A stretch of 64,000 nt of DNA from Atrina japonica. Its lineage: Eukaryota > Mollusca > Bivalvia > Pterioida > Pinnidae. The notes under the pieces were generated by a model. The model was given only the letters and a program-made list of their open reading frames with translations, did no database searches and was not told the DNA's origin. Numbering within the stretch: position 1 is the first letter of the stretch; each line of letters opens with the position of its first letter. A program made the translations under genes and the position numbers. Of this stretch, positions 28,421-44,939 are shown piece by piece. The stretch is taken from NCBI GenBank assembly GCA_030159075.1, contig BROG01000110.1:381001-445000 (forward strand), written 5' to 3'.

Positions 28421-28501
<81 letters not shown>
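28421..28501. repeat. (CT)n microsatellite
   Basis: About 40 uninterrupted CT units. Confidence 0.97.
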
Positions 28502-28505
<4 letters not shown>

Positions 28506-30826
28506 CTGAAGTAATAGCAATAGAGGGCGGTAGCCTATTATTTATCCCAGTATTAGGCTAGCCTACGAAGGGAGTTTCCATACATATCATAATATGTGTG
28601 CAAAAATACAACCACTTGTAATATGTGTATTTTATTAGACGATATTTACTTTAAATAGAAAGCAGCATTAACTTACAGTGGTGTCATTTTTATTATCTAT
28701 TTCGCCCTTTTTACAATTGGTTGACGTTTCCTGTAATATTTAACGAAACCAAAACACTTTTCATATATATGACTCATGGTTTTGAGGACATAAAATCTAG
28801 GTGTTGTTTATGATCTACATCCCACACTTGCCCGCATCTAAGCAAATTGTTTTATAAAAGTTTTATGTCAGTTCGCATCAATTTTTGACATATTGTTTCA
28901 CTCGAGATGGTAGTGAATCTAAGATGAGTAACAACCCGGTCAGCTATAGGTGAGATACACCTTACTCGTTCTATGCTCCAAGGTATTGTCCGACGGCAGG
29001 GTAACACCGAAACTAAGATGAAACATCGCATAATTAGCTACCTCGTGTGAGATCTAAAGAAAGAACAATGTCCCTTGGCTAAATTCAGTTCAGATAAACG
29101 GTGGCCGTATCAAATTTTGAAGTTATTGTAACCATCAAACACACATTAAAGACAATTAATGCTTTATTATATGACTTCATAAAATCATATTGATGGAGAT
29201 GTATTCGAAGTTTAACTGGCCAGTAGTTAAGATAAGAGATATGTCTATAAAATTCTTATTTGGCCTATCTTTATTGGATTAGAGTTCGTATTATCATTAT
29301 TCCATCAGACCTTTATCTATTTGTCACCAGCATTTCTTTATTTCTTTATAAGCATTACTAATTTGATTGAAGACAGTGCCATTGTGTAAGATCCAAAGCA
29401 TTTGAAGCGTACAATGGACGCTGGTTCAGGATACGCTGGAATATGACACTTTGTAACTCAGATTGGAAGAAATTATACGAATAAATAGATATTGCAAGAA
29501 CATGATATGAATGACATCCAGTACAACATTTTCACATCTACTTGTATAACATAATTATTCTTGTATACTCCGAAATGTCACTCGTTTGATTAAAATTTTA
29601 TTTTCACTCTCTTTGTTTAGAACTTTCTCACAAAGTTGTGAATTATACTTGAGAAAAGCGTTTCATTCATTGTATTAAAACAGTAGTATAAAAAGATGTT
29701 CCTCTTAAGAATTATATTCTTAAGAGGAACTAAATAATAATTTATTTAGTTTGAAACAGGGTTTAACTATTATTTTAGTGTCATTCTCGTGTTTCAACTA
29801 TTTCATTTGTAACAGATAAGCGGTTAGTCGCCCCAATTTAAGAAAATGTTGCTCATGAGCTTGTTCTTTTCATACACATCTAAAGAAATACCGGTTAGTT
29901 TCAGGTAACATCATAGAACTAATGCGGTACTTAAATGTTTGTCTATTTGTATTTTAATTTGAATCATTCTTTTTCATTTCCTGCATATTGTGTTTAAGTC
30001 TCCCAAATGATCCACCAGATCGTGTTAAACGTACGACTGTTTCATGTCCGGGGTTAACCAGGGGAGATAAATTGTGTCACAAGGACATGAGAAATCGGAA
30101 TTAAAGTCAACATTTTGCAAATTTCATGGTTAATATACTGATCCTGTTTACAGTTAACATGTTTCGAGTGTTAAGTAACATGAAGGGCAGTTGTAATTGA
30201 GGCGTACGTACTGGTTGTAAAGAGGATTCATTCCTGAATTATTTTGATTTTGATTTCAATTTGACTATAATATACAACAATCACATATACTAAAGTATAA
30301 AATCTTTAGGTTATTCCGGGACAACATACAAATTATTGTATCTGTCCTTTATTTTTTAACATATTTATTATCATGTTAAATTGAGTGGAGGTTATACCTC
30401 CTCAGATGTCCTCCTTTATATCCACAATAAGAGGTGCTGTGGCTGTACTGGTTAAAGAAAATTTTGATAAGATATAGAATATGTAATTGAATAGGCCCTA
30501 TCGTATAAATTTCGTAAATTATGTATATATGAAAAAAGAAAAAAAAATGATTAACGCACTTGTATACTGTATACGTGCTATCATGGTTAGATCTATTTCT
30601 GTGTGTTTCATTTTGTTGCAAAAAGTGTTGTTTTGGGGTTTTTGTTTGTTTGTTTATTATTATCATTCTCCTTGTATCTGTCCTTATTCAAGAAACTTTT
30701 TCTTTCTTCAACTTAATGATTAATTCATGTACAAAAATAAATAAACACTTCATTCCAAGCTACTAAGGTATTTAATAATAATGTTTCCTTCAATACAGTG
30801 TGAATATGTTTTGTTGCTGAATAATG

Positions 30827-30827
<1 letters not shown>
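28502..30827. other. Gene-less interval
   Basis: No host gene recognised. The only ordered structure is the hairpin at 29698-29730. Confidence 0.4.
29698..29730. repeat. Perfect 15-bp-stem hairpin
   Basis: GTTCCTCTTAAGAAT (29698-29712), a 3-nt loop TAT, then the exact inverse complement (29716-29730). It is not followed by a T-run and has no flanking duplication that I can see, so its nature is unknown. Confidence 0.85.

Positions 30828-30867
<40 letters not shown>
30828..30867. repeat. (AAT)n microsatellite
   Basis: About 13 AAT units. Confidence 0.95.
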
Positions 30868-30869
<2 letters not shown>

Positions 30870-31030
30870 TAAATTCATTGTCATTATATTTTTATTATTA
30901 TCATATTTTCTGTTGAGATTTAATAGATACTACGAATAATACAGTTTCATTTAATCTTTCATACACATATAAAATAAATACACAGTATCTTTACAAGATA
31001 TATGTAGGTTCGTTTATAAAAACCCTCCTG

Positions 31031-31034
<4 letters not shown>

Positions 31035-31113
<79 letters not shown>
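31035..31113. repeat. (TA)n microsatellite
   Basis: Pure TA run of about 79 bp. Confidence 0.97.
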
Positions 31114-31115
<2 letters not shown>

Positions 31116-32693
31116 CCAGAGAAACATTATGAAGTTCACGCTTGAATCGCATGCATAAAAATTCTTCAAAACGAAATGAATCAAAACATTTTTCCAGAGT
31201 ACAAATACATGTACTTATATTTGGAAGTACATTGCTTTATTGAAAAATTACTGGCGTCCTTGTTAGAAAATTAAAAATACAAACAATAAGGATATCATTA
31301 TAAAGTGCGACAGTTCTTATGCAATAAAGGCTAACATATATATTTTTCAGTGTTGGCTACCAATAATACACTGTCTTTGTCAATGTCGGTTCAAATAACG
31401 CATTTTTCGTACTATTTATAATACATATATTTAAGTTAAACAATTCACACCTGTGAAGTTTGATGTCCTCAAATGCAATAAGATTTAAATGAACCGTGTA
31501 TGTCCAGGATACGTGAAACCCCCGCAGGTAAGTTATCTCCATCCTTGTACTTACGGGTCAAATCACTTGTAATTAAACCATGATACAATTATAACTGATT
31601 GAGTTATCTATGTTTTAGTATTATAATGAGGCGTTGATTTGGAAAATGATGATTTGGAGAGGATGATAAATGGTCAGCGCATGGCATAAATGTGTCAATT
31701 ACAATTATACATTTAATTTTATGTATATGGTATTGAGATCTACACCTAACGTTAAAAGCTCCTCTCATTTGCATACAAGTCTTCATAAAATCAGAGATTT
31801 ATCAATATAAGAAAGTGTATGTTTATTCACATGGCGAAAGTTGTCATAGTGAAACAGATAAATGTTGATTTAGCAAACTTTGTAGATCATTTTGTACATA
31901 TATCACTAGGATTTATATGTCAATATAATATGGCCAAGATGACATATTTTCTCATTTTCCTTCTTAAAACATCTATTTTTTCCTTAAATATTACTTGATT
32001 TAGCGACACCACGGTACAATGGTTTCGGGGCAAATATTGTCTATGGACGACCGATTGACCATTTGTCAACATGGTTTATTCACTGGACAAGTATTCAGAG
32101 ATGGCCGCGCGCTGTGGTTCGCTTGTGATTGATTTGACAGTCAGAAACAAGTAAACTTTACGAGTTGGCTAACAAGAATCTTGTCACATTAGGAGCCTGT
32201 CAAGACCTTTCTTTATTACTTAAAGTGACCAATTAATTTGCGTTACGCTGACCAGTCGGACAAATGTAATTAGTGGATTCTAGTTTTACAGTAAACTCAT
32301 AATTATTATGCTTATTTTATTTTCATCAGATAATTTACTGTGTTGCCTGGTATTTTCCAGATACTTTTTCTGCACTGTTCTCATTGCGTAAGTCTCAAAC
32401 CTTAAATGTAACATAATGTGTGAAAGTCGGTAACATTACAGAAGTTACAGTAGTCAAGATAGACTACAGACAATTTAAACAAATGTACAACTTTTTACAT
32501 CAGCTACAAGCAAACACAGCCGGGTAAAAGTATCCAATATGTTTATAAACGGTAAATGATTGAAAATAATGACCATGGAAATTATATCAATATTCGATAT
32601 TTGAAAACGCACATGAACATAAAACGTGATTTGTAAATCATTTTAATAAAATTTAATGTCCTCCAAATAAAAGTGTCTCTATGCGAAAATACC
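31114..32693. other. Gene-less interval
   Basis: Nothing recognisable on either strand. Confidence 0.4.
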
Positions 32694-32840
32694 CTAAATT
32701 CACAAATTTTCAGCCCCTTGGCTTTTATCATGTGAAAGACGACAATGGTATCAAAGTTTGATAATTAACAGCTTGTTTGAAAATGTGATGTCGTTTTTCA
32801 CTTCATAAAGGTCAATGGGCCAAACATTTGTGAATTTAGA
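32694..32840. mobile_element. Foldback MITE, family F, short copy
   Basis: The left end CTAAATTCACAAATTTTC and right end ...ATTTGTGAATTTAG are inverted copies. The next segments, GCCCCTTGGCTTTTATCATG and the right-hand CTTCATAAAGGTCAATGGGC, also pair. The outer arms match the foldback at 16658-16931, but the interior is shorter and unrelated. Confidence 0.8.
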
Positions 32841-32962
32841 GTGTATTTACCGTTTAAATCATGTTGTAAAAAGACATTTCCTGTTTTTATTTTTTAAAAC
32901 TTTTACAACAGTGATTGTATTTGACTTTGAATGTTGTTTTACGTCACACTAAACAAATTTTC

Positions 32963-33055
32963 AGTTATGTGGTGGCAGCCAGTTTTATTGGTGGAGAAGA
33001 GAACCCGGTTACCACCGGCCTTCCGCAAGTAAACTGGCCAACTTTCTCAAAAAAT
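32963..33055 (-). mobile_element. SINE family A 3'-body fragment (minus strand)
   Basis: The reverse complement reads GGCCAGTTTACTTGCGGAAG, then GTAACCGGGTTCTC, then CTCCACCAAT, then GGCTGCCACCACAT, matching the body of the SINE at 284-526. Confidence 0.75.
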
Positions 33056-33416
33056 CAGCTTTAAAGAAAGTGATTGTTAACAGATGAATAGGTCAAACTT
33101 TTATTTTGCGAAATCTGGTGGTTTTTGGCAATATCATGTTTAGTTGAACTTAAATTAAACAATATAAAAATATAAAAATCTTATTATCTTGCAGATGATT
33201 TTTTAAAAAAAATTCAATGATTGGTATTAAATAATGGTGTATAAAATGTTTTACACCAAAAATGATTTGTATAACATTTGGAAATTCTGTGAAATAGCAC
33301 TTTTCAAACTAAAAATAGATATGGAAACAATGAATTGCAGAACAATGATATATAGTGTATTTTATTAGTTTTTGGTTGACATTATTAATCACAAGGCATA
33401 ATTGCATCATCATGCT

Positions 33417-33420
<4 letters not shown>
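33056..33420. other. Gene-less interval
   Basis: AT-rich sequence with nothing recognisable. Confidence 0.4.
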
Positions 33421-34635
<1,215 letters not shown>

Positions 34636-34735
34636 GAAAGCCGGTTGTCTTTTCCCGGGTATATTAATAACCCGGTATTCCCCTCTACCTACAAAACTGG
34701 TAGCCACCATATCGCTGAAAAGTTGTTCATCGCGG
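34636..34735 (+). mobile_element. SINE family A 3'-body fragment
   Basis: AAGCCGGTTGTCTTTTCCCG, then a CCCGG pair, CTCTACCTAC, and GCCACCATATCGCTGAAAAG match the SINE 3' body, diverged. The 106-residue open frame crossing it (34460-34780) is not a recognisable protein. Confidence 0.6.
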
Positions 34736-34964
34736 GCCTTAAATAAGAAACTAAAACATCAAATTAAGTATAAAGAGTGACGAATTGTGCATTCGTTTAC
34801 ACAATAATAATTCTGGTTAATAAAGATAATGTCACATAATGATCAGCTATATTTATCATGTAGAGTATTAATATTTTTCCAGTTCATATCAGCAAATATA
34901 CCATGAAAACCAAACAGAAATTCCCTGTTTCAGAGAAACCACTTTTATATTTAGCAATAGATTT

Positions 34965-35482
34965 ACAAGTATGTTTACCAGCATATTGTATGCACTTCTG
35001 TTTTTCACAACTTACATCCCAGTGTTAATAAGGCCAAAAATACTTATATACACAGGCATAAAAATATTAAATTCGAATATATATTGAGATAAGGTCAGGT
35101 CCAGTGTGTTATGCATATGCAAATAGCAGCTGAAAGTAAATAAATTCAGAACTGGATTTTTCAAGCAATTTTTACACTATATATAGGAATTTTTAAGAAT
35201 TTTTGTACCTGTTAACAATATTTTTTTTTGGGGGGAGGGGGGATATTATACATCAATCTAACTAGTAAACAAGGAAAATATTTTCTTTGGAAAAATATAG
35301 CTAATGTCCCCTTTCAGACCATCTAACTGACTGACTCAATGTGGTCTGATTAGCGAGGTGGTCTCTAAAGTGAGGATCTGGACTTATATAATATTTATAA
35401 AGTTTACAAGAGACTGAATATTTAGTCTAAGATGTGAAGTGGTCTCCTAAGCAAGGTGATCGTAATGCGAGGTTGAATTGTA
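34965..35482. mobile_element. Decayed MITE copies: family T remnant and a TA-type remnant
   Basis: The end GCTAATGTCCCCTTT (about 35,300-35,315) and upstream words (ACACAGGCATAAAAAT, ATATGCAAATAGCA) resemble the TTAA elements at 18.4 and 41.9 kb. Directly after it, 35316-35482 (CTAACTGACTGACTCAAT, GCGAGGTGGTCTC, ending GAGGTTGAATTGTA) resembles the element at 38729-38888 without a clear left end. The left limit is a guess from family length. Confidence 0.45.
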
Positions 35483-38400
35483 CATTTATGTAATTATTAC
35501 TGTATCACACATACGCGTTTGCTTACATGTTCAAGTTAAAACTTTCGAAATTACGTTTAGTTTTTCCGCGCTTGCAGACTTGTGTCAGTTGCTACCTTTT
35601 TAATTCTAAATTGACTCAGCAGTGATTTACCCACTTTTAAATTTTCAATTTAAATTCAAAAGTCAACTAATGACAAAAGTATAATAGATTATCCTATTAA
35701 GCAGCTGGTTAAAGTTCATCTACAAACAATATTTTGACGGTGTTTTGTACACGTACTTCAGAGCGAATCAGCGCCATTCTTTACAGCGGGTCAAATATAC
35801 CAAGTATTTATATACCTTAATTTATTCATAAAATAAAGTTTCTAGGTTATCGATCGATACATTCAACATTACCAACAATTAAGATAAACAAGTATAAACA
35901 GTAAATATATATAAGTGTCACAAGTTCTGTATTTAGGACATAAGAAGTCCACTCTCCGATAATCTGTCAGCTTTTGTATATATTGACAAAATGTCGGTGA
36001 ACACTGTATTAAATCTTACTCTATATAACCGGACAGATTACGTATCTGACCAAGTAATTGTTTGTGTGTCGCATCATTGCTATGCTCGTAATCTTAAGGA
36101 TTAATCATCTTTACTATGCTGGATAATTGTTCTCTGAATGCATATGTTACGGCTTAATCAGTTTAGTTTGAAGTATGGAAAGAGTCAAAAACAAACAAAA
36201 TAGCTGTGCAATCCTGAAGACGGGTCGTCTCTCATATCAATTTTATTTGCACATGCGTTGGAATGTTAAGAACGTGCTACTTTCCACGACGGATGGCGCG
36301 AGTATTGACGTCACTGATCATCACAGGTACACAATACAATACCTGTCCTGGAATTTTATATTTGAAGTTCTAGTTCAAAGATCAATTCGGGGGAGTAAGA
36401 AAAGTGTTTGCTGTGTGGTTAAAAGTTTAAAGCCTATTGAATGAATTTAATAAAATTTAACAAAACCTAATATGGTAACATTATTGGTATCATATATCAT
36501 ATGAACAAACTTACACGGCTGCCACTATCAGTCAGGGTGGGTTGACAACAGTTGCATAATGCAGGTAAAAGTAATTTGCGGAAGTTTCCATTTCTGGTTA
36601 TATAAAGAAAGTGCAATGTCATATCTACGTAATTTATCACAACAAAAAGCTGATCAGGATAGGATGCAACCGTGTGTTTGTATTTCATGTAAATTGTAAA
36701 TAGAACGTTTGTCGTAAAAGTAAAAAAACCAAACAAACAAAAAACATAGTGGGTGCATGCATGTGTCTAAAACATCAAAGGATGTATTACTTCTAATATG
36801 AAATTCATTTTACCGACGAAGTAGTAATTAAAACATATCAAAATGGGTTATAAGAAAATTCTCAAAAAGGCAGTTTACATGATTGCGATAATAAAACGAC
36901 AATTTGAACAATCAAATAAACCATTTATTTATCTTTCATATTTCCAGGGTTACCGTTTTCGTGTTCAAAAGTATGTTTCTCTTATTGGACAATATGTGAA
37001 ACAAAGTAACATTTCACTTATACATATAACAAATATTTATTATATATCTGAACATGTCAAGTCTGATAAAATTGTTTTATCATCAATTTAAATCTAAATT
37101 ACTTCACACAGATATTGAAAACTGAGAGGGAAACGATGACTGAGATAACTCTAAAACAATTGTTCTGATTTAAATGTATGTTTGGCATTTGTAATTGAAT
37201 TCCAAAATTTATCTGGTTTCGAAAAGCTCTGAAACCCCTTGATTGAAATTTCTAAGAAGTTTCCAATTGGATGATTTATTTATAAATAAAATAATAGTAT
37301 TTCGCAGTAACGTGACTTGCTTGATGCAATGATGTACCCAGTGAGACTTCGGAATTCGCTACAAATCGTCTGGCAATGCATGTCTGGTGATAGGGTGATC
37401 AACTCGAAAGGTAACGATCCCGGCATTAATTCTAGCTACCAAACTTACAAAAATAATATTATTCCTTCGCCTGGGAAATGAATGTAGCTGGGTTTTCGGG
37501 TGAGACTGAGGCATTGCACGTGACACGATCACCTTTGTCTTGCCATAAGTAAATAGAACATGCAGGTAAAACTATACTTGGAAACTGGTCACGTCTATAT
37601 ATAATTGAAATAAAACGGTAAAAAAGTGGAATTGGTATAAAAACTTTGTAAATATTGTACTGCATTAATATAAACTTGGAACTAAATCTACTTTTTGATT
37701 GATATGTAAAATTATTTTTTCTATTCTATATCCTATCTTGTCTATGGACAATCCAGTTGTTATATTCCAATATCCACCTAATATATTGTAAGCTGGACAT
37801 CCTGAAGATTAATACTTTGGTATCTGTGATTTTATATTTAAGATGTTAACCTAATCATGCATATATCATTCTTGTCACTATCTCTACGTTCGGTTTAAAA
37901 CATTCGAATTTCTATTTCAGTCAAGAACAGTTAGACACACAAATATTTGAAGGTAATATCGTGCGACTTTACATTGAGAAAAACTGATATGAATAAATAG
38001 AAGATTGACAATTGTTAACATAATACATTATATAATAACAGGACAACAGCGTGTGTTTTTTGTGTAGGAGTAAAATGTTAGTCGTCACTATAGCAAAAGG
38101 CTGACACTAAGAGAATTATGCAAGGCATGCACTAAAGTGTTTTACTTATTAAAATAGTTTGAAACTTACACATGTCTTACTTAAAATTTCCATCATGATG
38201 TAATAGCTCAGCGCTTTTTGGTCATATCTGGCACATTTATTTTATCTAGGGTTTTACTGTTTATTTGTAATCAGTTTTCATGGAAAGTTTTAAGGTCGGT
38301 TTTGCACGAGACTTTTACGCGTACTTGTACTACATACGCTATAGTGACGGAAATGACGCTAAATCTAGTAGTGGGTGTTGACATTCAAATGTACTATTTT

Positions 38401-38726
38401 TTTTTTATACTTTGTGGTTTTATGTAAACGTCTGTTCTGTAATTTATCAATAGGATTTGGTTGGTGATGGGTATACTCACTTACCCCGATTATCAGGATG
38501 CCATAGTAATTTCAATTGCAAATTTTTAAACTGAAAATTTAAAAGTTAGAAAATGAATAACACTATGAATAGCTATTAATAATTCTCGAGTTCATTCGCA
38601 TACACATTAGTATATTGAAACACTTGAAAGTTTATTAAAAAATAAGGTGAACATCTGACATAGTGATTTAATGCTTATTAAAGATGCTATTTCTGTTTAT
38701 TTTTTTCAATCTGAAATGCTTCTATA
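35483..38726. other. Gene-less interval
   Basis: No credible exon or RNA gene. Short frames at 36.2, 36.5, 36.8, 37.5 and 38.2 kb show no domain, no repeated use and no splice partners. Confidence 0.45.
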
Positions 38727-38728
38727 TA

Positions 38729-38888
38729 CAGTGGAACCTCATTATTAAGCCACCTAACTGACTGACTCAAACTAATCTGATTAGTGAGGTGGTCTTTTAT
38801 GTGAGGTTCTGTACTTATCAGATATTTATCAAGGGACTGAAAATTTATGATCTGAAATGTGAGGTGGTCTTTAGGCGAGGTTTCACTG
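38729..38888. mobile_element. 160-bp MITE with TA target site, pogo/Tc1-like ends
   Basis: Terminal inverted repeats CAGTGGAACCTC (38729-38740) and GAGGTTTCACTG (38877-38888) match at 11 of 12 positions and are flanked by TA on both sides. Interior: CTAACTGACTGACTCAAA and GTGAGGTGGTCTTT. CAGT-starting ends with TA duplications fit the Tc1/mariner-pogo superfamily. It is non-coding. A decayed relative lies at about 35316-35482. Confidence 0.82.
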
Positions 38889-38890
38889 TA

Positions 38891-40228
38891 TTGACAATTT
38901 ACATTCATCATGTGTCATATTGTGATTTAGAATTTCATGAGCGGGTTGTATATACAAATATAAGAAGTTGTCATATTTTAGCTGTTAGAAATTCAAAAAC
39001 TTAAAATGGTACATGCATATCGTTTAATCTGGCGTAAGCAACTTTAGATTTTGATAAAATTATAAATTCATACTTTCCTGTACAAAAGTATTGCAGGAGA
39101 AAATTAGTTTCGGGATTAAATTTGTGTCCAGTGGCGAATTCAGGCAAAAAATGTTGCTGAAATGAAAGAAAAGTCGATTAAAAATCCTATTTTTTCTTTT
39201 AAAACTTTTTAATGATCTACAATCATGTCCTATGTCAAATGATCATCGTTACATAAGAACAGTTTAATGCAAATGATTATGTATCATTCTGCTTTTATAT
39301 AATTTTTCAGATATTTTTTCTGTAGCAAAATAAAAGTTATTGAAATAGACAAAATGTCGAATGGAGTTTCAATTAGATCGAAATTTATAAAGACCTAAAA
39401 TATTCCTGAATGTAAAATATGGCGCATGTGCTTAAGGGATTTTTTTACTTTTGGGGGTATTACACCAAAATGTGAGAACATTATAAAAAATCATAATGTT
39501 ATCACTTGTTGGTAAAACTTCTGATAAATCAAAAGTGAGAACATGACATAGGTACTGGAACCTTTATATTTACACGTAGAACAAAACGTTTTTTATATAT
39601 TAATTGAATATCATGTAAAAGAGCAAGGACTTCATGTGTTTCAGACACATAGACCAAAACAGGGAGCAAAAAGGTCATTTTCTAGCATAAAAATCTAGTG
39701 CTAAGAACGTTTTATTACGAATTATCACCTATATCATTTCCTCATACAGTCTCAAATACTAAAAGGTCACAAATTGGAATGAACGGCTTTCATTCTTTTC
39801 GTCATCTTTTATTAACAGACAGGGACTGGCACATGATGTCATTTTATGTTGCAATCTCATCGCATGTTCCAGAAGAATGCATGTCTAAATATAGTTGAAC
39901 AATTAGATATATCTTTCTTTCAATCTATTGAAAAGAAGTCTTAAAGCTTTTGACTTTTTGGTATTCGAGTAATCCTATTTCCTATTTTTAATTTACATTT
40001 AAATTGTCAAAATAAACAGTTTTGCGTGGGATTATTGGTCATACTTTATCGTCACATGAGTTTTAAACTCCATTCTTATTAATATCTACAAGCAATTGTA
40101 TTTTCGTGTAGCTAATACCCTCAACACGAACTACTGTGTTATACATATTAACTCGAGTCGATGACACACTTCTGACCACAATTACTTTGGTAAAAAATTA
40201 AACAATCCGGTTAACAAAAGCAAGCAAG
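38891..40228. other. Gene-less interval
   Basis: No coding feature recognised. Part of 39.49-39.55 kb matches, inverted, sequence at about 4.0 kb. Confidence 0.4.
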
Positions 40229-40243
40229 TGCGCGCGCGCACGC

Positions 40244-40297
<54 letters not shown>
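40229..40297. repeat. (CG)n(TG)n microsatellite
   Basis: A short alternating CG/CA stretch followed by about 50 bp of TG. Alternating purine-pyrimidine DNA of this kind can adopt the Z form. Confidence 0.95.
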
Positions 40298-41852
40298 CAA
40301 AATGATGGAATAAGATACTTCAGCAATCTACATTTAGAAGATGTAATTTCAAGTCGGTGTTTTTTCCTTGCATAACTCAATTGTCTTTTGAAAAAAAAAT
40401 CAGTTTCCACAAATACATGATACTCTACTTTTCACCATGCGAGTGGAAAGTTTATAAGTATGTAGGTCCACTGTTATCAGTTCGCATTGGATTTACTCTT
40501 ATTCTATTTCAAGTTCGTTAAACACATTACAGCATAGGTACCTCAATGTTTCACATTTTCCTTCGCAAGTTAGTTACAAACATAATATGTATCTCTAACT
40601 CTAACTTCTTCTACTTCAAGTAAACGAGGTAAATGCTATAAATCGTTTCCACTTTTATTTACATTATTAACCTAAGTTTGACCGCTTAATGGTGACATAA
40701 TTAAACCATAATGAACATAGCTATGTTTCGAATTCCAATATTTACATATGATATAGATTTGCCGGTAAAATATGCGCTACTCACAGAGGAATGTACGCTG
40801 TAGCCAAATACGGGGAGTTCAGGATTAAATTGTCACGACTGTTATCACGGGTCGTTTGTAGAAGTCTAAATTTGGACTTACCAGAGACTAGTGTCTATAA
40901 CTTTATCGCACCAATAATTGACTATGAAGATATTTAAGAAGTGTCGACAGTTTTGCGCGAAATATAAGTAAAATTTTGTAAAAATTAAAATATACGTAGA
41001 TAAAACTTAAAACACCTGTTTCTTTTTTTTATATAAGAATGCCACCTTGTGAGACAGAAGAATACATATCTAACACTCGTGCTTCGCATGTTCTTCATAA
41101 ATAATTGCAAATATCCTTATCTATTTGTTTCGCATGCATTATTTTGTAAAAGTTTATTCTAACTGAGATATTCTGATTGTCTTTTTTTGAAGTATACTGC
41201 TCTGAACTGAACCAGTGAATTGCTATACGCAGGACTGATTTATTCACTTAGTTTTATGATAGATATATTTAGACTATTGTAACAAATACATAAACGCATC
41301 ATAAATTATTTTACAACAAATATACATACATTATAATATAGATATATCATACATTATGCCAAAGCAAGATAACGGTAAATGGCGAGAAAAGTTTCTGGAA
41401 ATCGTCCCTATAATAACACTTCTAAATCCAATTTATTTAAATCATAAACTAGATGTATATTTATATTTTTCCTGCAAAATAGTAGGTACATTGCACTTGC
41501 ATAAAACGGAATAAATATTTTTTTACTTTGAAATCAAGTTGAGAGAAAACATGAATACATTATACAATCAATGATAGAAATAAACATTAAGTAGGAAGGC
41601 TATGTGCTACATTAGAGTTCCATAATTCAGAATATATTGTAAAACTTATATTTAACATACACATTGAGACAGACTTCTAGTAAATAACTAGGCACGTATG
41701 TTGATCGTACAAGAGAACAAGGAAAACTGTGTTATTCCACAGTAGTATAAATCTGTGTATAAAAACTACCATAAAAATGTACTCATCGAATTAAAAAATA
41801 AGATGTTGAAGCGAAATATACAGCATTAACAGTGAATAATATATATGTTATT
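40298..41852. other. Gene-less interval
   Basis: Nothing recognisable. Confidence 0.4.
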
Positions 41853-41856
41853 TTAA

Positions 41857-42206
41857 AGGGGCATTAGTTGTGTTAACCCCCAAATATTATTTCGATTTTT
41901 TTCTATTTCAACTACTTGTACTTGATGTACAATAACAAATAAGAGCTATACACAGGCATAAAATTCCTACATATATTGTGAAAATAAAGTAAAGTCCTGT
42001 GTGATATTCGTATACAAATAGCAAGGCGGAGTTTTTTCAATTGCGAGTGAAAAAGTACCTAACCTGGGTTTCTGAAGCATTTTCACAAAATATGTAGGAA
42101 TTTAGGAATTTGTGTGCCTGTGTATACATCTTTTTTGTTATTGTATACCAATTTGTCTAATAAAAAAGGGGATTTTTTTTGTGAATAAAACACAGCTAAT
42201 GTACCT
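41857..42206. mobile_element. 350-bp palindromic MITE with TTAA flanks, family T copy 2
   Basis: Flanked by TTAA at 41853-41856 and 42207-42210. Left end AGGGGCATTAGTTGTGTT; the right end reads inward as AGGTACATTAGCTGTGTT (15 of 18 positions match). Subterminal inverted blocks ATTCCTACATATATTGTGAA and TTTTCACAAAATATGTAGGA reinforce the palindrome. It has the same length as the copy at 18362-18711 but the opposite internal orientation. Confidence 0.87.
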
Positions 42207-42210
42207 TTAA

Positions 42211-43168
42211 GAATACATGTAGTTGATATCTTTACATTTAACATATAGATCAATTGCAAATACTCGATTTACAATTATCAGTATGCCACATGTATAAAAT
42301 GTTATCATGGCATATGATGAACTTGGTCGTATAATCTAATATACTAAACTATAATAATAAATCAAAATTACATTTTGAAAATCCTGCTTCATTTACATTA
42401 AATGAATGTATAATATTTTTCCTGAAAATAGTATTTTCATCTTAATTAATGAGATTGATATTTGACCGAAATGACTGAAGCATACTATAATTGTAATGTC
42501 TTTTTCTGTCTATTATCTATCAGTCGACGTATCTAAATTCCACGTATGATGACGTAAAATCTGTCCGCTTTAATTTTACTAGTGTCATAATTTTGACCTG
42601 AATGCAATTACACCAAGTGCGTTTTTCCATTTCAGACAGGAACATTCACAGTAGTTCTGTAGTTCGTTAGACATGTATATTGTTTCCAGTCAACTTAGCC
42701 TTGTATACAGGCTTACATAAACACTGTTCATATTTTGACAATAAAGTAGGTTTGTCCGGAAAAAACAACAACATGCAATGACATGAATTTGTTTAATGAA
42801 TTCTTGCAACTTTTATTTCCGCTAATTAATATTTATGTATATAATATGGCCTGAATTTGTCCACATAATTTTACCACAAAGAAACACTAATAGCATACAA
42901 TGCCCTGTAAATATATGCAGCTATTTGGAATGAATTAGTTTGACCTGTCCCTGCCCTCTGAGAAATGCTGTTATATTGGTAATATCAGAAATATATACAC
43001 ATATCTACACACACGTGTTCTGACCATTTTATTTTGATTTTACGGTATAGCCCGTGGCTTACTTTTTTTACAATTAAATTTTAACTCTACGCTAGCCTCT
43101 CATTGAAAAAGAAATGATTAAAATATGATAGTATGCATATACTATTATATGTTTGTGCAAATTTGTAT
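42211..43168. other. Gene-less interval
   Basis: Nothing recognisable. Confidence 0.4.
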
Positions 43169-44340
<1,172 letters not shown>

Positions 44341-44939
44341 TCTTCAAAAAGACTGGCATAACTTTTACAAAAGTTCTTTATAAGAACCTGCATAATAAAG
44401 ATGCTATTCAGTTGCGGTATTTAGCAGTGTGTACACAAGAGTACATACATTAGGATCTTACAAAGTAAGTGTTTGCACTATCGAAGCTTGTCGTAACTAT
44501 GAAGTGTGTTCACAGTCAGACTCGCTTTATATACCTTCTATATTTAGAGAAACTATAATTAGAAACTAGTGATGCTTGAAAAGAGATGGATAAAAATATA
44601 TATCATATATCGGTAAAGTCCGGTTGCACTCGGCCTATCTACTAGAGTTCGTAACTACAAGTTTATGTTTACTTCCGTTACGACCGACTAATTCTTGGGT
44701 CACTAAGAACGAGAATATATATCACTCGCCTACTCGAGTTACATGCAGATTAAAAAGCCCCACTTTACAAAACCTTCAATTTTTTAATCTCTGAAATACC
44801 AAAGTACTATTTTAGAAATAATGTTATATGACTCATTTCTGTATAAATTGTTTCCGCAGCAAAACTGTTTGTTTATCATCCACGTCTTTCGGTCATGACA
44901 ACTAGCAGTGTTTCACTGACTATCCCGAGCTTCAGACCG

